Source: Pseudomonas versuta
GTDB lineage: Bacteria; Pseudomonadota; Gammaproteobacteria; Pseudomonadales; Pseudomonadaceae
Assembly: GCF_001294575.1 (NCBI RefSeq)
Contig: NZ_CP012676.1
Coordinates: forward strand, 4,961,001-5,025,000
Direction of reading: 5' to 3'
DNA: 64,000 nt
Of the stretch, positions 1-9,410 are shown in pieces; position 1 is the stretch's first letter; every line of letters begins with the position of its first letter. A program made the translations under genes and the position numbers. The notes below the pieces were generated by a model. It saw only the letters and a list, made by a program, of their open reading frames with translations, made no database searches and was not told the DNA's origin.

Positions 1-452
1 GCGGTGTGCCTCTGGCCGCCGTGCTGGCGCGGGGCAAAGCCTGTTGCCTGGAACCGGGAGAGTTGGGCGGTACTCATCATGGCAACGCATTGATGACGGC
101 TGCCGGCGGTGCGGTGCTTGAGGCGCTGCTGGAAAAAGGTTTTCTGCAGCAGGTGCGGGACACCGGTCAGTACATGCGCGAGGGCCTGGCCCGTTTGGCA
201 AACAGTTATGCACAGGGTGAACTGCGTGGCCAGGGCCTGTTCTGGGGGCTGACCTTGTCGGATGACTCGGCGCAGGCCGTGGTAAAGGCGGCCTTGTACG
301 AAGGTTTGCTGATCAGCGCGCCTCAGGCGGACTGTCTGCGCTTCACCCCTGCGCTGTGCGTCAGCAAAGGCAACATCGATGAAATGCTGCTGCGTCTGGC
401 CCGGACGTTTGCACGGGTACGAACGGCGCAGTTGCAGTGCCGCAGAATTTAG
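1..452 (+). CDS. Class III aminotransferase (acetylornithine/4-aminobutyrate type), 3' part only
   Basis: C-terminal about 149 residues of a PLP-dependent class III aminotransferase; the gene starts before the window and the frame is open from base 3. The visible part begins GVPLAAVLA, then GGTHHGNALMTAAG, the segment of this fold that follows the PLP lysine, and ends with the small C-terminal domain (RGQGLFWGL, LRFTPALCVS). These match acetylornithine/succinylornithine or 4-aminobutyrate-type enzymes, which move an omega-amino group to 2-oxoglutarate. The substrate cannot be fixed from this fragment. In pseudomonads a homologue of this type lies close to the pqq cluster, as here, but I see no proof that it takes part in PQQ synthesis. 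A strong terminator follows the stop codon. Confidence 0.85.
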   Translation, partial: GVPLAAVLARGKACCLEPGELGGTHHGNALMTAAGGAVLEALLEKGFLQQVRDTGQYMREGLARLANSYAQGELRGQGLFWGLTLSDDSAQAVVKAALYEGLLISAPQADCLRFTPALCVSKGNIDEMLLRLARTFARVRTAQLQCRRI

Positions 453-493
453 AGTCATACCGGATTTAAAGAACCGTCTCGCGGTGTACCGCG

Positions 494-532
494 CGCCCTG
501 TGCCTGTTTTGTTCGGCACGGGGCGTTTTTTT
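494..532 (+). terminator. Rho-independent terminator after the aminotransferase gene
   Basis: An 11-bp stem (bases 494-504 with 515-525, one G-T pair) closes a 10-base loop and is followed at once by seven T. It lies about 40 bases past the aminotransferase stop codon. Confidence 0.85.
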
Positions 533-627
533 GTCCAGGATAAGTACCGACTGAACCTTTTAATCGCGTGCGCAGTCGATTAGCTGTAGGGCTCGATTGG
601 GCCCGCTATCAATTGGGAGCTGAACTC

Positions 628-786
628 ATGGACCTTATTAAAATCATTTTTGCGATCTTGCTCCCTCCACTTGGCGTGTTTATGCAAGTGGGATTTGCCG
701 GCGCATTCTGGCTGAATATTCTGCTGACCTTGTGCGGTTACATTCCGGGGATCGTTCACGCGGTATGGATCATCGCCAAGCGTTAA
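628..786 (+). CDS. Pmp3/YqaE-family small membrane protein
   Basis: A 52-residue protein starting MDLIKIIFAILLPPLGVF, with two hydrophobic helices separated by a short glycine-containing turn (FAGAFWLNILLTLCGYIPG). This is the complete length and signature of the UPF0057/Pmp3 family (YqaE in E. coli), small inner-membrane proteins linked in yeast and plants to membrane potential and salt stress; the bacterial role is unclear. The ATG at 628 is chosen over an earlier in-frame start because GGGAG lies 8 bases upstream and the family motif starts there. It stands alone between a terminator and a REP hairpin. Confidence 0.8.
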   Translation: MDLIKIIFAILLPPLGVFMQVGFAGAFWLNILLTLCGYIPGIVHAVWIIAKR

Positions 787-793
787 TGGGATT

Positions 794-842
794 GTAGGAG
801 CGAGCTTGAAGATCAACAGCTCGCGAGCAAGCTCGCTCCTAC
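794..842. repeat. REP-type inverted repeat (GTAGGAGCGAGCTTG class), interrupted
   Basis: Arms GTAGGAGCGAGCTTG (794-808) and CAAGCTCGCTCCTAC (828-842) are exact reverse complements around a 19-base centre that lacks the usual compact palindrome. Same repeat class as 4842-4883. It lies between convergent genes and may act as a bidirectional mRNA-end hairpin. Confidence 0.8.
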
Positions 843-863
843 CGGTTGTGTGCAGTCCAAGGG

Positions 864-2690
864 TTATCTGGCCAGCAACTCGCTATAAAACAACCATTCC
901 TGTTCCAGTGCATGTTCCTGATTTTTGGCCTTGCGAAATCCGTGGTGCTCATCGGGGTAGTAGTACGCCCGGGCCGGGATGTCGTTGTCTTGCAGCGCCT
1001 TGAGCATGTCGCGGGTTTGTTGCGGGACGACCACAGCGTCCAGCTCTCCCTGAAAGAAAATCACCGGCACGCGGATCTGGCTGGCATGCAGTAACGGGGT
1101 GCGCGCCGCATAACGCTCGGCATCCTGTTGCGGGTCGCCGATCAGCCAGTCCAGGTAGTCGCCTTCAAACTTGTGGGTGGCACGCGCCAGGGCGATCGGA
1201 TCGCTGACCCCATACAGGCTGGCTCCCGCACGAAAGACATCGTGAAATGCCAGCGCACACAAGGTGGTATAGCCGCCTGCACTGCCGCCACGGATAAATG
1301 CGTTTTCGCCATCGATCAAACCCTGGGTCGCGAGGTAGCTGACCACAGCGCAGGCGTCTTCAACATCCACCTCCCCCCATTTCAGATGCAGGGCCTGACG
1401 ATAGTCGCGACCGTAGCCAGTGCTACCCCGATAGTTGAGGTCGGCAACGGCAAAACCGCGCTGCGTCCAGTATTGAATGCGCGGGTCGAGCATCGGGTAG
1501 CAGGCCGATGTCGGGCCGCCGTGAACAAACACCACCAATGGCGGTTTGGTTTCGCCGTGCATCGCCGGGTAGAAAAAGCCATGGGCTTCGCCGCCACCGG
1601 AGGGGTAGCGCAGGGTATGTGGGCGGCTGATCTGCTCGGGGGGAAGCGGTGCAATGCCCCCTGCCAGAACGCTGACCTGTTTGTCGCAGCGGCGGATGGC
1701 AATCACGGCCGAGGGGCTGACCGGTGATGCGGCAATGCAATAGATGAACTCATCATCCAGTGCCAGACAGCGAAAGCGGCTGTAATCCCCGGTGTAATCT
1801 TCAAGATGGCCGTCAGGCGTATGGATGCCCAAGCGTGCGAAACCGCCCACGGTCCAGCTGGCCAGATAGGCCTTCTCTCCCAGTGGGAGCCAAGTGCTGG
1901 TGCCCAGTTGCCAGGGTGCTGGGGCGTGATCGGCATCAGCACTCGGTGCAGGTATCAAGCCATCGGCAAATTGTGCCCACGGCTGCCAGAAGCCGGCACG
2001 ATCGGTGAGGCAATACAGGCGGTTGTGTTCGTCGAAGCGCGGTTGTTGCAGTGATTCTTCTCTGAGGTCGCCGGCGATGCAGCGTGGGGTATTCCAGCGG
2101 CCATCGACGTTGCCTTCAGCCAGCATCAAACGGGTCGACGTCCACGGCTGATGCGGCCGGCTCCATTCGATCCAGGCCAGACGCTGGCCGTCAGGGCTCA
2201 GGGTGGGGGCGGCGTAGAAGTCGGCGCCTTCAGCCAATATCCGGCGCTCAAGGGTGTCGAGGCTGATGCTGACCAGTCGGTGCCGGTCGGCATTTTCTTC
2301 GACGGCGAGTACCTGCCCGTCGGTGTATTGCACATCGCCATAGCGACAAGTGCCCCGGGTCAGTGCTTGTGGAGCCTTGCCGTCCAGGGTTTGCAGATAC
2401 AGTTGCTGGTCGGACTCGTTGACGAACACCACACCGCTATCGCTCAGGCAGAACGCCCCACCGCCATACTCGTATACCCGGCTGCGCACACTGAATCCGT
2501 CGGGTGTCAGGCAACGTGCCTGGCCATCGCGCCAGTGCCAGATGCGACAGGCCGCGTCAGCAGGGCGGTATTCATTCCAGAACAGCCCGGCCGGACCGAC
2601 CCGCAACTCTGCGAAATCGACTCCGGCGGCTACGGCGAGTGCGGCGCTGAAGGGTTCAGCCTTTTGCGATGAGACGTGAGTTTCGATCAT
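864..2690 (-). CDS. S9-family (prolyl oligopeptidase-type) serine peptidase downstream of pqqE
   Basis: A 608-residue cytosolic-type S9 peptidase. The first 350 residues carry scattered WIEW and [13 protein letters not shown] blades expected of a beta-propeller. The C-terminal alpha/beta-hydrolase domain has the nucleophile in GGSAGG (Ser470), an acid at Asp551 (GELDAVV) and His583 (DEHHGF), so the triad is intact. Such enzymes cleave short peptides. The start overlaps the end of pqqE by 35 bases, so translation is probably coupled; I see no separate ribosome binding site. A homologue ends the pqq cluster in other pseudomonads, where an auxiliary peptidase role in PQQ precursor processing has been proposed. 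That role is inference here; the family assignment is firm. Confidence 0.9.
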   Translation of the reverse strand: MIETHVSSQKAEPFSAALAVAAGVDFAELRVGPAGLFWNEYRPADAACRIWHWRDGQARCLTPDGFSVRSRVYEYGGGAFCLSDSGVVFVNESDQQLYLQTLDGKAPQALTRGTCRYGDVQYTDGQVLAVEENADRHRLVSISLDTLERRILAEGADFYAAPTLSPDGQRLAWIEWSRPHQPWTSTRLMLAEGNVDGRWNTPRCIAGDLREESLQQPRFDEHNRLYCLTDRAGFWQPWAQFADGLIPAPSADADHAPAPWQLGTSTWLPLGEKAYLASWTVGGFARLGIHTPDGHLEDYTGDYSRFRCLALDDEFIYCIAASPVSPSAVIAIRRCDKQVSVLAGGIAPLPPEQISRPHTLRYPSGGGEAHGFFYPAMHGETKPPLVVFVHGGPTSACYPMLDPRIQYWTQRGFAVADLNYRGSTGYGRDYRQALHLKWGEVDVEDACAVVSYLATQGLIDGENAFIRGGSAGGYTTLCALAFHDVFRAGASLYGVSDPIALARATHKFEGDYLDWLIGDPQQDAERYAARTPLLHASQIRVPVIFFQGELDAVVVPQQTRDMLKALQDNDIPARAYYYPDEHHGFRKAKNQEHALEQEWLFYSELLAR

Positions 2691-3822
2691 TTCGGAACGC
2701 CAGTTGTTCGATGGTCTGGGTGGCGTGCTCGGCTTCTTCGCGCGCCTTGAGAATCAAGTCGTGTTGCGGCGATTTGCTGCAAACCGGGTCCGCATTGCTG
2801 GCATCGCCGGTGAGCATGAAGGCCTGGCAACGACAACCGCCAAAGTCCTTCTCTTTCTCGTCACACGAGCGGCAAGGCTCGGGCATCCAGTCATAGCCTC
2901 GAAAACGATTGAAGCCGAACGAGTCGTACCAGATGTGTTGCATGCTGTGGTCGCGCACGTTGGGGAACTCGACCGGCATCTGACGCGCACCATGACACGG
3001 CAAGGCGGTGCCGTCAGGTGTCACGGTCAAAAAGATGCTGCCCCAGCCGTTCATGCAGGCTTTCGGGCGCTCTTCGTAATAGTCCGGGGTGACGAAAATC
3101 AGCTTGCAGGGGTGGCCTTCGGCTGCCAGTTTGGCCCGGTATTCGTTGGTGATGCGCTCAGCCCGCACTAGCTGTTCTTTGGTTGGCAACAGCCCGACCC
3201 GATTGAGCTGGGCCCAGCCGTAGAACTGGCAGGTGGCAAGCTCGACGAAGTCGGCCTCAAGGGCTATGCACAGCTCGATAATGCGATCGATCTTGTCGAT
3301 GTTGTGCCGATGGGTCACGAAGTTCAGTACCATCGGGTAACCGTGGGCCTTCACCGCGCGGGCCATTTCGAGTTTCTGCGCGAAGGCTTTTTTCGAGCCC
3401 GCCAGCAGGTTGTTCACCTGTTCGTCGCTGGCCTGAAAGCTGATCTGGATGTGGTCCAGGCCGGCCTTTTTGAAGTCGCTGATTTTCTGCTCGGTCAGGC
3501 CGATACCTGAGGTGATCAGGTTGGTGTAGAAGCCCAGCTTGCGCGCCTCGGCGATCAGCTCGGCCAGATCCTGACGCACCAGCGGCTCGCCCCCGGAAAA
3601 ACCCAGCTGCGCGGCGCCCATTTCCCGTGCTTCGCGAAACACCTTGAACCATTGCTCGGTGCTCAGTTCCTTGCCCTGTTGGGCAAAGTCCAGCGGGTTG
3701 GAGCAATAGGGGCATTGCAGCGGGCAGCGGTAGGTCAATTCGGCCAGCAGCCAGAGCGGCAGGCCGATTTCGGGTTTGGGCGGGATACGGCTGTCAGGCA
3801 AGTTCGATCCAGTGCTCTGCAC
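2656..3822 (-). CDS. pqqE: PqqA peptide cyclase (radical SAM enzyme)
   Basis: PqqE joins the Glu and Tyr side chains of PqqA by a C-C bond, the first committed step of PQQ synthesis, in complex with PqqD. The 388-residue product has the radical SAM cluster motif Cys33-x3-Cys37-x2-Cys40 (CPLQCPYC), the SAM glycine motif FSGGEP, and a C-terminal SPASM domain with many cysteines ([17 protein letters not shown]) for auxiliary iron-sulfur clusters. I chose the GTG at 3822 because GGAGGT lies 6 bases upstream; a TTG at 3801 has only a poor site. The gene therefore overlaps pqqD by 29 bases and the following peptidase by 35 bases, fitting one tightly coupled message. Confidence 0.95.
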   Translation of the reverse strand: MQSTGSNLPDSRIPPKPEIGLPLWLLAELTYRCPLQCPYCSNPLDFAQQGKELSTEQWFKVFREAREMGAAQLGFSGGEPLVRQDLAELIAEARKLGFYTNLITSGIGLTEQKISDFKKAGLDHIQISFQASDEQVNNLLAGSKKAFAQKLEMARAVKAHGYPMVLNFVTHRHNIDKIDRIIELCIALEADFVELATCQFYGWAQLNRVGLLPTKEQLVRAERITNEYRAKLAAEGHPCKLIFVTPDYYEERPKACMNGWGSIFLTVTPDGTALPCHGARQMPVEFPNVRDHSMQHIWYDSFGFNRFRGYDWMPEPCRSCDEKEKDFGGCRCQAFMLTGDASNADPVCSKSPQHDLILKAREEAEHATQTIEQLAFRNDRNSRLIAKG

Positions 3823-4069
3823 GAGCGACCTCCATAAATTGCTCGATGTCTGCGCCGAGCTCGGGTACGCCGGGGAACTGTTGGTCCAGTTCGCCGATAA
3901 TGGCGGCTACGTCACGCTGGCCATCTATCAGGCCACCGATCAATGCCGCGCTGTCGTTGAGTTTGATCATGCCTTCGGGATACAGCAGCACATGGCCTTT
4001 TTGCGCCGGTTCGTACTGAAAACGATAGCCCTGGCGCCAGGTCGGGATTTTGCTGCGATCGAAGCTCAT
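3794..4069 (-). CDS. pqqD: PqqA-binding chaperone PqqD
   Basis: A 91-residue protein starting [19 protein letters not shown] and containing the winged-helix-like fold of RiPP recognition elements. In the family, PqqD binds the PqqA precursor peptide and presents it to PqqE. The ATG at 4069 overlaps the pqqC stop by four bases (ATGA), so translation is coupled. The length is usual for the family; no PqqD-PqqE fusion is present, and no fusion with pqqC either, although such fusions occur in some bacteria. Confidence 0.93.
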   Translation of the reverse strand: MSFDRSKIPTWRQGYRFQYEPAQKGHVLLYPEGMIKLNDSAALIGGLIDGQRDVAAIIGELDQQFPGVPELGADIEQFMEVARAEHWIELA

Positions 4070-4818
4070 AGGGTGATTCCTTTGTGCCAGACCCGTTGGT
4101 CGGTCACGCTGTGGTAAGGCGGGCGGTCCAGCTCGTAGGCCATGGTCATGGCATCGAGCATGCTCCAGAGAATGTCCAGTTTGAACTGCAGAATTTCCAG
4201 CATGCGCTGCTGGCCTTCGTAAGTGGTGTAGTGCTGCAGGGTAATCGCCAGCCCGTGCTCTACATCGCGCCGGGCCTGACCCAGGCGGGTGCGGAAGTAC
4301 TCGTAGCCGGCCGGGTCGATCCACGGGTAATGCTGCGGCCAGCTGTCGAGGCGTGACTGGTGAATTTGCGGCGCGAACATTTCGGTCAGTGAACTGCTGG
4401 CGGCTTCTTCCCAGCTGGCGCGGCGGGCGAAGTTAACGTAGGCATCCACGGCAAAACGTACACCGGGCAGGACCAGTTCCTGGGAGCGCAGTTGGTCCGG
4501 GTCCAGCCCGACGGCCTGGCCAAGTCGCAGCCAGGCTTCGATGCCGCCGTCTTCGCCGGGCGCGCCGTCGTGGTCGAGCATGCGCTGAATCCACTCTCGA
4601 CGTACTTCACGGTCGGGGCAGTTGGCCAGAATCGCGGCGTCCTTGAGCGGGATGTTCACCTGATAGTAAAAGCGGTTGGCGACCCAGCCCTGAATCTGCT
4701 CGCGGGTCGCACGGCCTTCGTACATCGCCACCTGATAGGGGTGGTAGATGTGGTAATACGCGCCCTTGGCCCGCAGGGCGGCTTCGAATTCGGTGGTGCT
4801 GAGAGGGGCGTGGGTCAT
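4066..4818 (-). CDS. pqqC: Pyrroloquinoline-quinone synthase PqqC
   Basis: PqqC is a cofactor-free oxidase that performs the last ring closure and eight-electron oxidation giving PQQ. The 250-residue product has the TENA/THI-4-like helical fold and family segments near the start ([15 protein letters not shown]), with His and Tyr residues expected around the active site, and later QHYPWIDP and [15 protein letters not shown]. The ATG at 4818 is preceded by GGAGG at a good distance; an upstream in-frame start would run into the REP palindrome and is rejected. It overlaps pqqD by four bases and is separated from pqqB by that 42-bp perfect palindrome. Confidence 0.95.
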   Translation of the reverse strand: MTHAPLSTTEFEAALRAKGAYYHIYHPYQVAMYEGRATREQIQGWVANRFYYQVNIPLKDAAILANCPDREVRREWIQRMLDHDGAPGEDGGIEAWLRLGQAVGLDPDQLRSQELVLPGVRFAVDAYVNFARRASWEEAASSSLTEMFAPQIHQSRLDSWPQHYPWIDPAGYEYFRTRLGQARRDVEHGLAITLQHYTTYEGQQRMLEILQFKLDILWSMLDAMTMAYELDRPPYHSVTDQRVWHKGITL

Positions 4819-4841
4819 GGTGCCTCCAGAAAATAATGTCT

Positions 4842-4883
4842 CTGTAGGAGCGAGCTTGCTCGCGAGCAAGCTCGCTCCTACAG
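4842..4883. repeat. Perfect 42-bp REP palindrome between pqqB and pqqC
   Basis: Bases 4842-4862 are the exact reverse complement of 4863-4883; the half-site core is GTAGGAGCGAGCTTGCTCG. It begins three bases after the pqqB stop and ends 23 bases before the pqqC ATG, so it will form a very stable intercistronic hairpin in the pqq message. Same class as 794-842. Confidence 0.92.
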
Positions 4884-4885
4884 AT

Positions 4886-5797
4886 TTAGAGCTCGATACT
4901 CATGCCGTCAAAGGCCACTTCAACCCCCCGGCGGGCCAGTTCGGCGCGCTCGGCGGAGTCTTCGTCGAGGATCGGGTTGGTGTTGTTAATGTGGATCAGG
5001 ACTTTGCGTTGCCCGGGCAATTGCTCAAGTACTTCGAGCATGCCACCGGGGCCGTTCTGTGCCAGATGGCCCATTTCGCGACCGGTGCGAGTCCCGACGC
5101 CACGGCGTTGCATTTCGTCGTCGTCCCACATAGTGCCGTCCACCAGCAGGCAGTCGCTGCCGGCCATGATCTCCAGCAATGGCCCGTCGACCTTGCCCAG
5201 CCCCGGCGCGTAGAACAGTTTGCCGCCGGTGCGCAGGTCTTCGACGATCAGGCCGATGTTGTCGCCGGGGTGCGGGTCGAAACGGTGCGGTGAATAGGGT
5301 GGTGCAGCACTGCGCAGGGGGAGCGGGCTGAAGCGCAGGTTCGGGCAGGCCGGGATGGTGAACGAGCCTTCAAGCTCGATACGGTGCCAGTTCAGGCCGC
5401 CGTTCCAATGCTTGAGCATGGTAAACAGCGGGAAGCCGGTGCTGAGGTCTTCATGAACCATATCGGTGCACCACACATCGTGCGGGCAGCCTTCGCGCAG
5501 ACTCAGCAGGCCGGTGGTGTGATCAATCTGGCTGTCCATCAGAATGATGGCGCTGATCCCCGTGTCACGCAGGGCACGACCCGGTTGCATGGGGGCAAAA
5601 CTTTGCAGTTGTGCGCGGATGTCGGGTGAGGTGTTGCAAAGCACCCAGTTAACGCCGTCATCGGAGATCGCAATCGAGGACTGGGTTCGGGCTTTGGCGT
5701 TCAGCGTGCCATCGCGAAACCCCGCGCAGTTGACGCAGTTACAGTTCCACTGCGGGAAACCGCCGCCAGCGGCGGAACCTAGAATCTGGACAAACAT
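4886..5797 (-). CDS. pqqB: PQQ biosynthesis protein PqqB (metallo-beta-lactamase fold)
   Basis: A 303-residue member of the metallo-beta-lactamase superfamily. The N-terminus [19 protein letters not shown] is diagnostic and carries a CxCxxC zinc-binding set (Cys19, Cys21, Cys24). Later motifs include [16 protein letters not shown] and [11 protein letters not shown]. PqqB has been shown in other bacteria to hydroxylate the tyrosine part of the cross-linked PqqA intermediate; older literature proposed transport of PQQ. Full length. It is read after pqqA across a terminator-like hairpin (5821-5851), which should keep its level well below that of pqqA. Confidence 0.95.
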   Translation of the reverse strand: MFVQILGSAAGGGFPQWNCNCVNCAGFRDGTLNAKARTQSSIAISDDGVNWVLCNTSPDIRAQLQSFAPMQPGRALRDTGISAIILMDSQIDHTTGLLSLREGCPHDVWCTDMVHEDLSTGFPLFTMLKHWNGGLNWHRIELEGSFTIPACPNLRFSPLPLRSAAPPYSPHRFDPHPGDNIGLIVEDLRTGGKLFYAPGLGKVDGPLLEIMAGSDCLLVDGTMWDDDEMQRRGVGTRTGREMGHLAQNGPGGMLEVLEQLPGQRKVLIHINNTNPILDEDSAERAELARRGVEVAFDGMSIEL

Positions 5798-5820
5798 GGC
5801 ATGCTCTCTGGCAAATCTGA

Positions 5821-5851
5821 AAATAAAAACGCCCCGGCGAACCGAGGCGTT
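5821..5851 (-). terminator. Intercistronic terminator/attenuator between pqqA and pqqB
   Basis: On the minus strand a stem AACGCCTCGG / CCGGGGCGTT (one mismatch, 4-base loop) is followed by five T, then A and further T. It lies 44 bases past the pqqA stop and 24 before the pqqB start. Partial read-through would give abundant pqqA message and less of the enzymes. Confidence 0.8.
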
Positions 5852-5894
5852 GAGTTGCTCTGCTCAGCTCTGTTGTGTACAGAGGCAGTGCAGA

Positions 5895-5969
5895 TCAACG
5901 GCTAGCGAAGTACATGGTGACTTCAAAGCCAATACGCAGGTCGGTGTAAGCGGGTTTAGTCCAAGCCAT
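5895..5969 (-). CDS. pqqA: PQQ precursor peptide PqqA (24 residues)
   Basis: The reading frame from ATG 5969 encodes a 24-residue peptide beginning MAWTKPAYTDLRIGFEV and ending TMYFASR. It has the invariant E16-x3-Y20 pair (EVTMY) from which PQQ is built: PqqE links these two side chains and the ring carbons and nitrogens of PQQ come from them. A good ribosome binding site (AAGGAG, 8 bases before ATG) supports it. Codon 1 lies about 150 bases past the pqqF stop; a small hairpin at 6014-6033 with a TTCG loop sits in its leader. Too short to be found by usual length cut-offs. Confidence 0.96.
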   Translation of the reverse strand: MAWTKPAYTDLRIGFEVTMYFASR

Positions 5970-6013
5970 GAGGTAACTCCTTCAGCGGTGGTGGGTGGGA
6001 TCTCTAACGTAGT

Positions 6014-6033
6014 ACAACTCCCGAAGGCGTTGT
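6014..6033 (-). promoter_or_regulatory. Small TTCG-loop hairpin in the pqqF-pqqA gap
   Basis: On the minus strand ACAAC and GTTGT flank CC-TTCG-GG with one mismatch. It lies 45 bases upstream of pqqA. I see no convincing -35/-10 pair in this 150-base gap, so whether pqqA has its own promoter is not decided by the sequence. Confidence 0.35.
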
Positions 6034-6119
6034 GCAAATGCTTAGGTGGCTATCTTACTCAATTAGACAGTTGTTGAACGCTCAATGTCGGAAAAAGCTC
6101 GTTGCACGTACGGTAACGA

Positions 6120-8567
6120 TCAGCTTCTCCCTTGATAAAACGCTTCAGTCGCCGCGTGTGTTGCAAGGCACACACGAGCGCTATCAGCCTGATTGATTTG
6201 CTGTGCAACCTTGAGTGTAGTGTCTTGCTCAAGCGCTATAAGCGCGGCGTAGAGGCCTGTGAGGTAATCCGACGGGTGACCTGCCAGTCTGGCCTGCCAT
6301 AACAGCTCAGCGGCCTGCGACACGCCCAGTGACTCGCTCGAGAATTGTCGTGCCAAAGTATCGCGTGCTTGAGTGAAAGAAGTTTCATCCAGCGCGCTGA
6401 CTAAGTTCGGCAAATCGTCGAGAAAACTCTGGATGTGGCCATGGATTTCAGCGGTCGAGGCGTGGGGCGATTGAACGCCAAACAGCAGGCCGGTTTGCCC
6501 ATTGATTTGGCGCAGGCCACTGAACACGGCGTAGCCCAATTGCAGCTCGACCCGTAGCCGCTGATAGAACGGGGTTTGCGCGATATGGGCAAGCAAGCGC
6601 CAGGCGGCTTCGTCAGCGAGATTGCCCATTGGAGCAGGGCAAAACAACAGCAGGGCCTGCTCGCTGGAATCGCAGGGCTCGGTATGCCAGAGGTGCCGGC
6701 CCGCAGGCTCGAGCGATTGCGCGACCCGGGCATCCGGGGTGCCAGGGACTTTGGCCAATACGGGCGTAATCAGGGGCTGCGTGGCGGCTGGCAAGCCGAC
6801 GGCCAGCCCGTCCCACTGTGCTGTGGCCCAGCACTGCTCCAGGTCACCGACCGCGTATTCGCTGCGAGTCTGGCAGACCTCGGGGAGGCGCTTGAGCAAT
6901 TGGCGAATGGGCATCAAGGAGGGGGCGTGTGGGGGGCTACTCAATGGCTCGGTCGGCGGCGTGCCCAGTACGCGCAGGGCGTGTTCGAGGATGGCTGGCA
7001 TGGGCATATGAAAACCGTGCAATTTCAGCAGCCAGTCATTGGCGTAAGCGCTGAAGGACAGTTCGACTCCGGCCTGGCGGGCATCCTGTTGCAGCGAGCG
7101 CAGGCCGGTTTCCAAGAGTGGCAGCACGCCTTCTGCGGGGATTGCCCGCAGACGCCAGCGCAGGTAAATCGCAGCTTCGCCGTTATGGGCAGCAACCGCC
7201 GTACTGAAGCTCATCGCAGACAGATCGCGGCGACTGCGCAAGCGATCCTGAGCGAAGGTGCGCAAGCCCCGGTGAGCGCTGGTTTGTCCACGAATCAGGC
7301 CGGCACTGACCGGCTCTTTAGGTGCAAGGAGAAATGGATTGGGTGTTGGCAGTTGCCAGGCGTGCAGGCGGGTGGAGAGGGGCCCGGGCTGCATCTGTGT
7401 CAGCATGGCTTTAAGGGCCGCCACGGCTTGATCCGACAGCTGCACCTCGCGCTGCTCGCAGTCCAGGCGGGCCAGTTCCATTGCGCCACAGACGTCCATC
7501 TGACGCTGTTGCAGTAAATGAAATTCTTCGCGCAGAGCCGGCCAGTTTTGCTGGGCGCTGAAGAACGCCAGCCAGTCGTAAAACATCTCGTTTATCTGTG
7601 TGGCGTCTTGAGTGATTTCGGCCGCTGCGCTGAACTCAATTTGCAGCAGTGCCTGACCCTTGAACTGATACAGCACAGCAGCTTTCAGGCCAGTGATCAG
7701 TTGCTGCTGGCGTAGCTGTGCCATCAGGCCGCCGGGTTTTTCGGCATTGATCCAGTGGCACAGGAAGTTCAGAGCCTGGCTGGAGGCGGGCTGCAGATAC
7801 TCGAAGGCGAACATCAGGTTCAAGTGCTGGCCGTCGATATGTTGGTAGCCCTGCCTGGCGTCAGCCATCAATGCCGGGGGCGCGACTTGTGCGACGGTTT
7901 CTGCGCAGCGCAGTTCGGCGCTGCAGTGTTCTGCCAGTGCGGTCAGTTGGTCTGCGGACTGCGGGCCCGTCAGGCTCAGACTCATTTGCCCGGTTTGATA
8001 GAACTGTTGGTAAAAGTCCTGCAGCGCCTGCTGAAAACTCGGGCGAGGGATTGGCAGGCTGTAGCGGTTGCCGGCATGAAAAGCCCTGAGCGGATGTGCC
8101 GGATTCAGGTGCTGCAACAGTTTCAGTTGGCGTTGTGCGCAAGGTTCGCGAGCCCAGGCGATAAATTCGGCATGCAGTACTTCGCGTTCGCGTAGCTGGT
8201 CATCCAGAGTCATGGATGAATGCGCGAGCATGTCGCATAAACGCTCAACGCCACCGGCAAAGGCCTCGGGTGTCAGCTCAAAAAAGAAGTCGGTATGACG
8301 CTCACTGGTTCTGGCATTCACCTGACCTGCGTGGCGTTGCACGTAGGCCATGAGGTTATCTTGTGCCGGGAAACGCTCGGTGCCGAGGAACAGCAAGTGC
8401 TCCAGAAAGTGCGCGAGGCCAGGCCAGGCGGCGGGGACATCGTGACTGCCTGCGGCTACGCGTAATACGGCCGCGCAGCGCTTGAGGCGCGGCTCATGGC
8501 GCACAGAAAGAGTCAGCCCGTTCTTCAGGGTCGAGCGTTGGGTGTGGGGGTGGTTCAGCGCAGGCAT
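6120..8567 (-). CDS. pqqF: PqqF-type M16 zinc metallopeptidase
   Basis: An 815-residue pitrilysin-like protease. The inverted zinc motif HxxEH (His53-Phe-Leu-Glu56-His57) lies in GLAHFLEHLLFLGT, with a second conserved acid near residue 130 (REREVLHAEF). The product has the duplicated domain plan of long M16 enzymes, with an inactive second half. PqqF is thought to trim the cross-linked PqqA intermediate. I chose ATG 8567 over a GTG six bases earlier because GGAAG stands at the right distance. It is first in the order pqqF-A-B-C-D-E, as in P. putida, and lies 48 bases past davA on the same strand, so read-through from the dav genes is possible. Confidence 0.92.
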   Translation of the reverse strand: MPALNHPHTQRSTLKNGLTLSVRHEPRLKRCAAVLRVAAGSHDVPAAWPGLAHFLEHLLFLGTERFPAQDNLMAYVQRHAGQVNARTSERHTDFFFELTPEAFAGGVERLCDMLAHSSMTLDDQLREREVLHAEFIAWAREPCAQRQLKLLQHLNPAHPLRAFHAGNRYSLPIPRPSFQQALQDFYQQFYQTGQMSLSLTGPQSADQLTALAEHCSAELRCAETVAQVAPPALMADARQGYQHIDGQHLNLMFAFEYLQPASSQALNFLCHWINAEKPGGLMAQLRQQQLITGLKAAVLYQFKGQALLQIEFSAAAEITQDATQINEMFYDWLAFFSAQQNWPALREEFHLLQQRQMDVCGAMELARLDCEQREVQLSDQAVAALKAMLTQMQPGPLSTRLHAWQLPTPNPFLLAPKEPVSAGLIRGQTSAHRGLRTFAQDRLRSRRDLSAMSFSTAVAAHNGEAAIYLRWRLRAIPAEGVLPLLETGLRSLQQDARQAGVELSFSAYANDWLLKLHGFHMPMPAILEHALRVLGTPPTEPLSSPPHAPSLMPIRQLLKRLPEVCQTRSEYAVGDLEQCWATAQWDGLAVGLPAATQPLITPVLAKVPGTPDARVAQSLEPAGRHLWHTEPCDSSEQALLLFCPAPMGNLADEAAWRLLAHIAQTPFYQRLRVELQLGYAVFSGLRQINGQTGLLFGVQSPHASTAEIHGHIQSFLDDLPNLVSALDETSFTQARDTLARQFSSESLGVSQAAELLWQARLAGHPSDYLTGLYAALIALEQDTTLKVAQQINQADSARVCLATHAATEAFYQGRS

Positions 8568-8615
8568 GGGCACTTCCGGAACAGAGAAGCGCTCATGCTA
8601 GCGGATTACTGGCAA

Positions 8616-9410
8616 TTAGCGCTTGCTCAGCTCGTTGTAAAGTTCGGGGCGGCGGTCGGCCAGGTAGAAATTACCGGTTTTGGCGTCAAGCAGCTGCTGG
8701 CGTTCCAGCGTAGCGCTAATCAAGGTTTCGTCATGTCCGGCCAACGCAATCTGCAAGCCGTTGGGTGCAGCGATACTGCTTTGGCCGCAGTAATGAATAC
8801 TGCCCTCATGTCCGCAATAGTTGGCGTAGGCCACATAGCACTGGTTCTCGAAGGCACGGCAGCGCACGGTGACATCGGCGATAAAGTCATAGGGCGCCAT
8901 GTTGGCGGTGGGTACCACAATCAATTCGGCGCCGGCCAGGGCCAGGCGCCGGGTATTTTCCGGGAATTCCAGGTCGTAGCAAATCAGCAGACCCAGTTTC
9001 CAGCCATTGAGCTCGAACACCGGGAAGGCGTTGGGGCCTTTGCTGAACATGGAGTGGTCCAGGTCTCCGAAAAGATGGGTTTTGCGGTAGTTGCACAGGC
9101 TTTTGCCGTGGGCGTCGATCAACTGCACGCTGTTGTAGATTTTCCCGTCGTCACCGCGCTCGGGGTAGCCGTACGCAATCGCCATGTTCGTGGCTTTGGC
9201 CAGTTCGGCAATTTGTTTCGCAGCATCGCCGTCGTGAGTTTGCGCGAGGCTCTCCACGGCTCTGGCACCGATGTTGTAGCCCGTTAGGAACATTTCCGGC
9301 AGGACCAGCAAGTCGACGTCTTCGGATTGCAGCGCAATTTCACTCAAGCGCTGAAGGTTTCCCGCGACATCCAGCGGCAGGGGCGGACATTGATAAAGGG
9401 CGATGCGCAT
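8616..9410 (-). CDS. davA: 5-aminopentanamidase DavA (nitrilase superfamily)
   Basis: A 264-residue carbon-nitrogen hydrolase with the complete nitrilase triad: Glu39 (LVLPEMFLTGYN), Lys110 (NYRKTHLFG) and Cys144 (GLLICYDLEFPEN). Immediately downstream of a lysine 2-monooxygenase gene and beside pqqF, it matches davA of P. putida, which hydrolyses 5-aminovaleramide to 5-aminovalerate and ammonia. ATG 9410 is supported by GGAG seven bases upstream. Specific substrate is inferred from context; other amidase activity cannot be excluded from the sequence. Confidence 0.9.
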   Translation of the reverse strand: MRIALYQCPPLPLDVAGNLQRLSEIALQSEDVDLLVLPEMFLTGYNIGARAVESLAQTHDGDAAKQIAELAKATNMAIAYGYPERGDDGKIYNSVQLIDAHGKSLCNYRKTHLFGDLDHSMFSKGPNAFPVFELNGWKLGLLICYDLEFPENTRRLALAGAELIVVPTANMAPYDFIADVTVRCRAFENQCYVAYANYCGHEGSIHYCGQSSIAAPNGLQIALAGHDETLISATLERQQLLDAKTGNFYLADRRPELYNELSKR

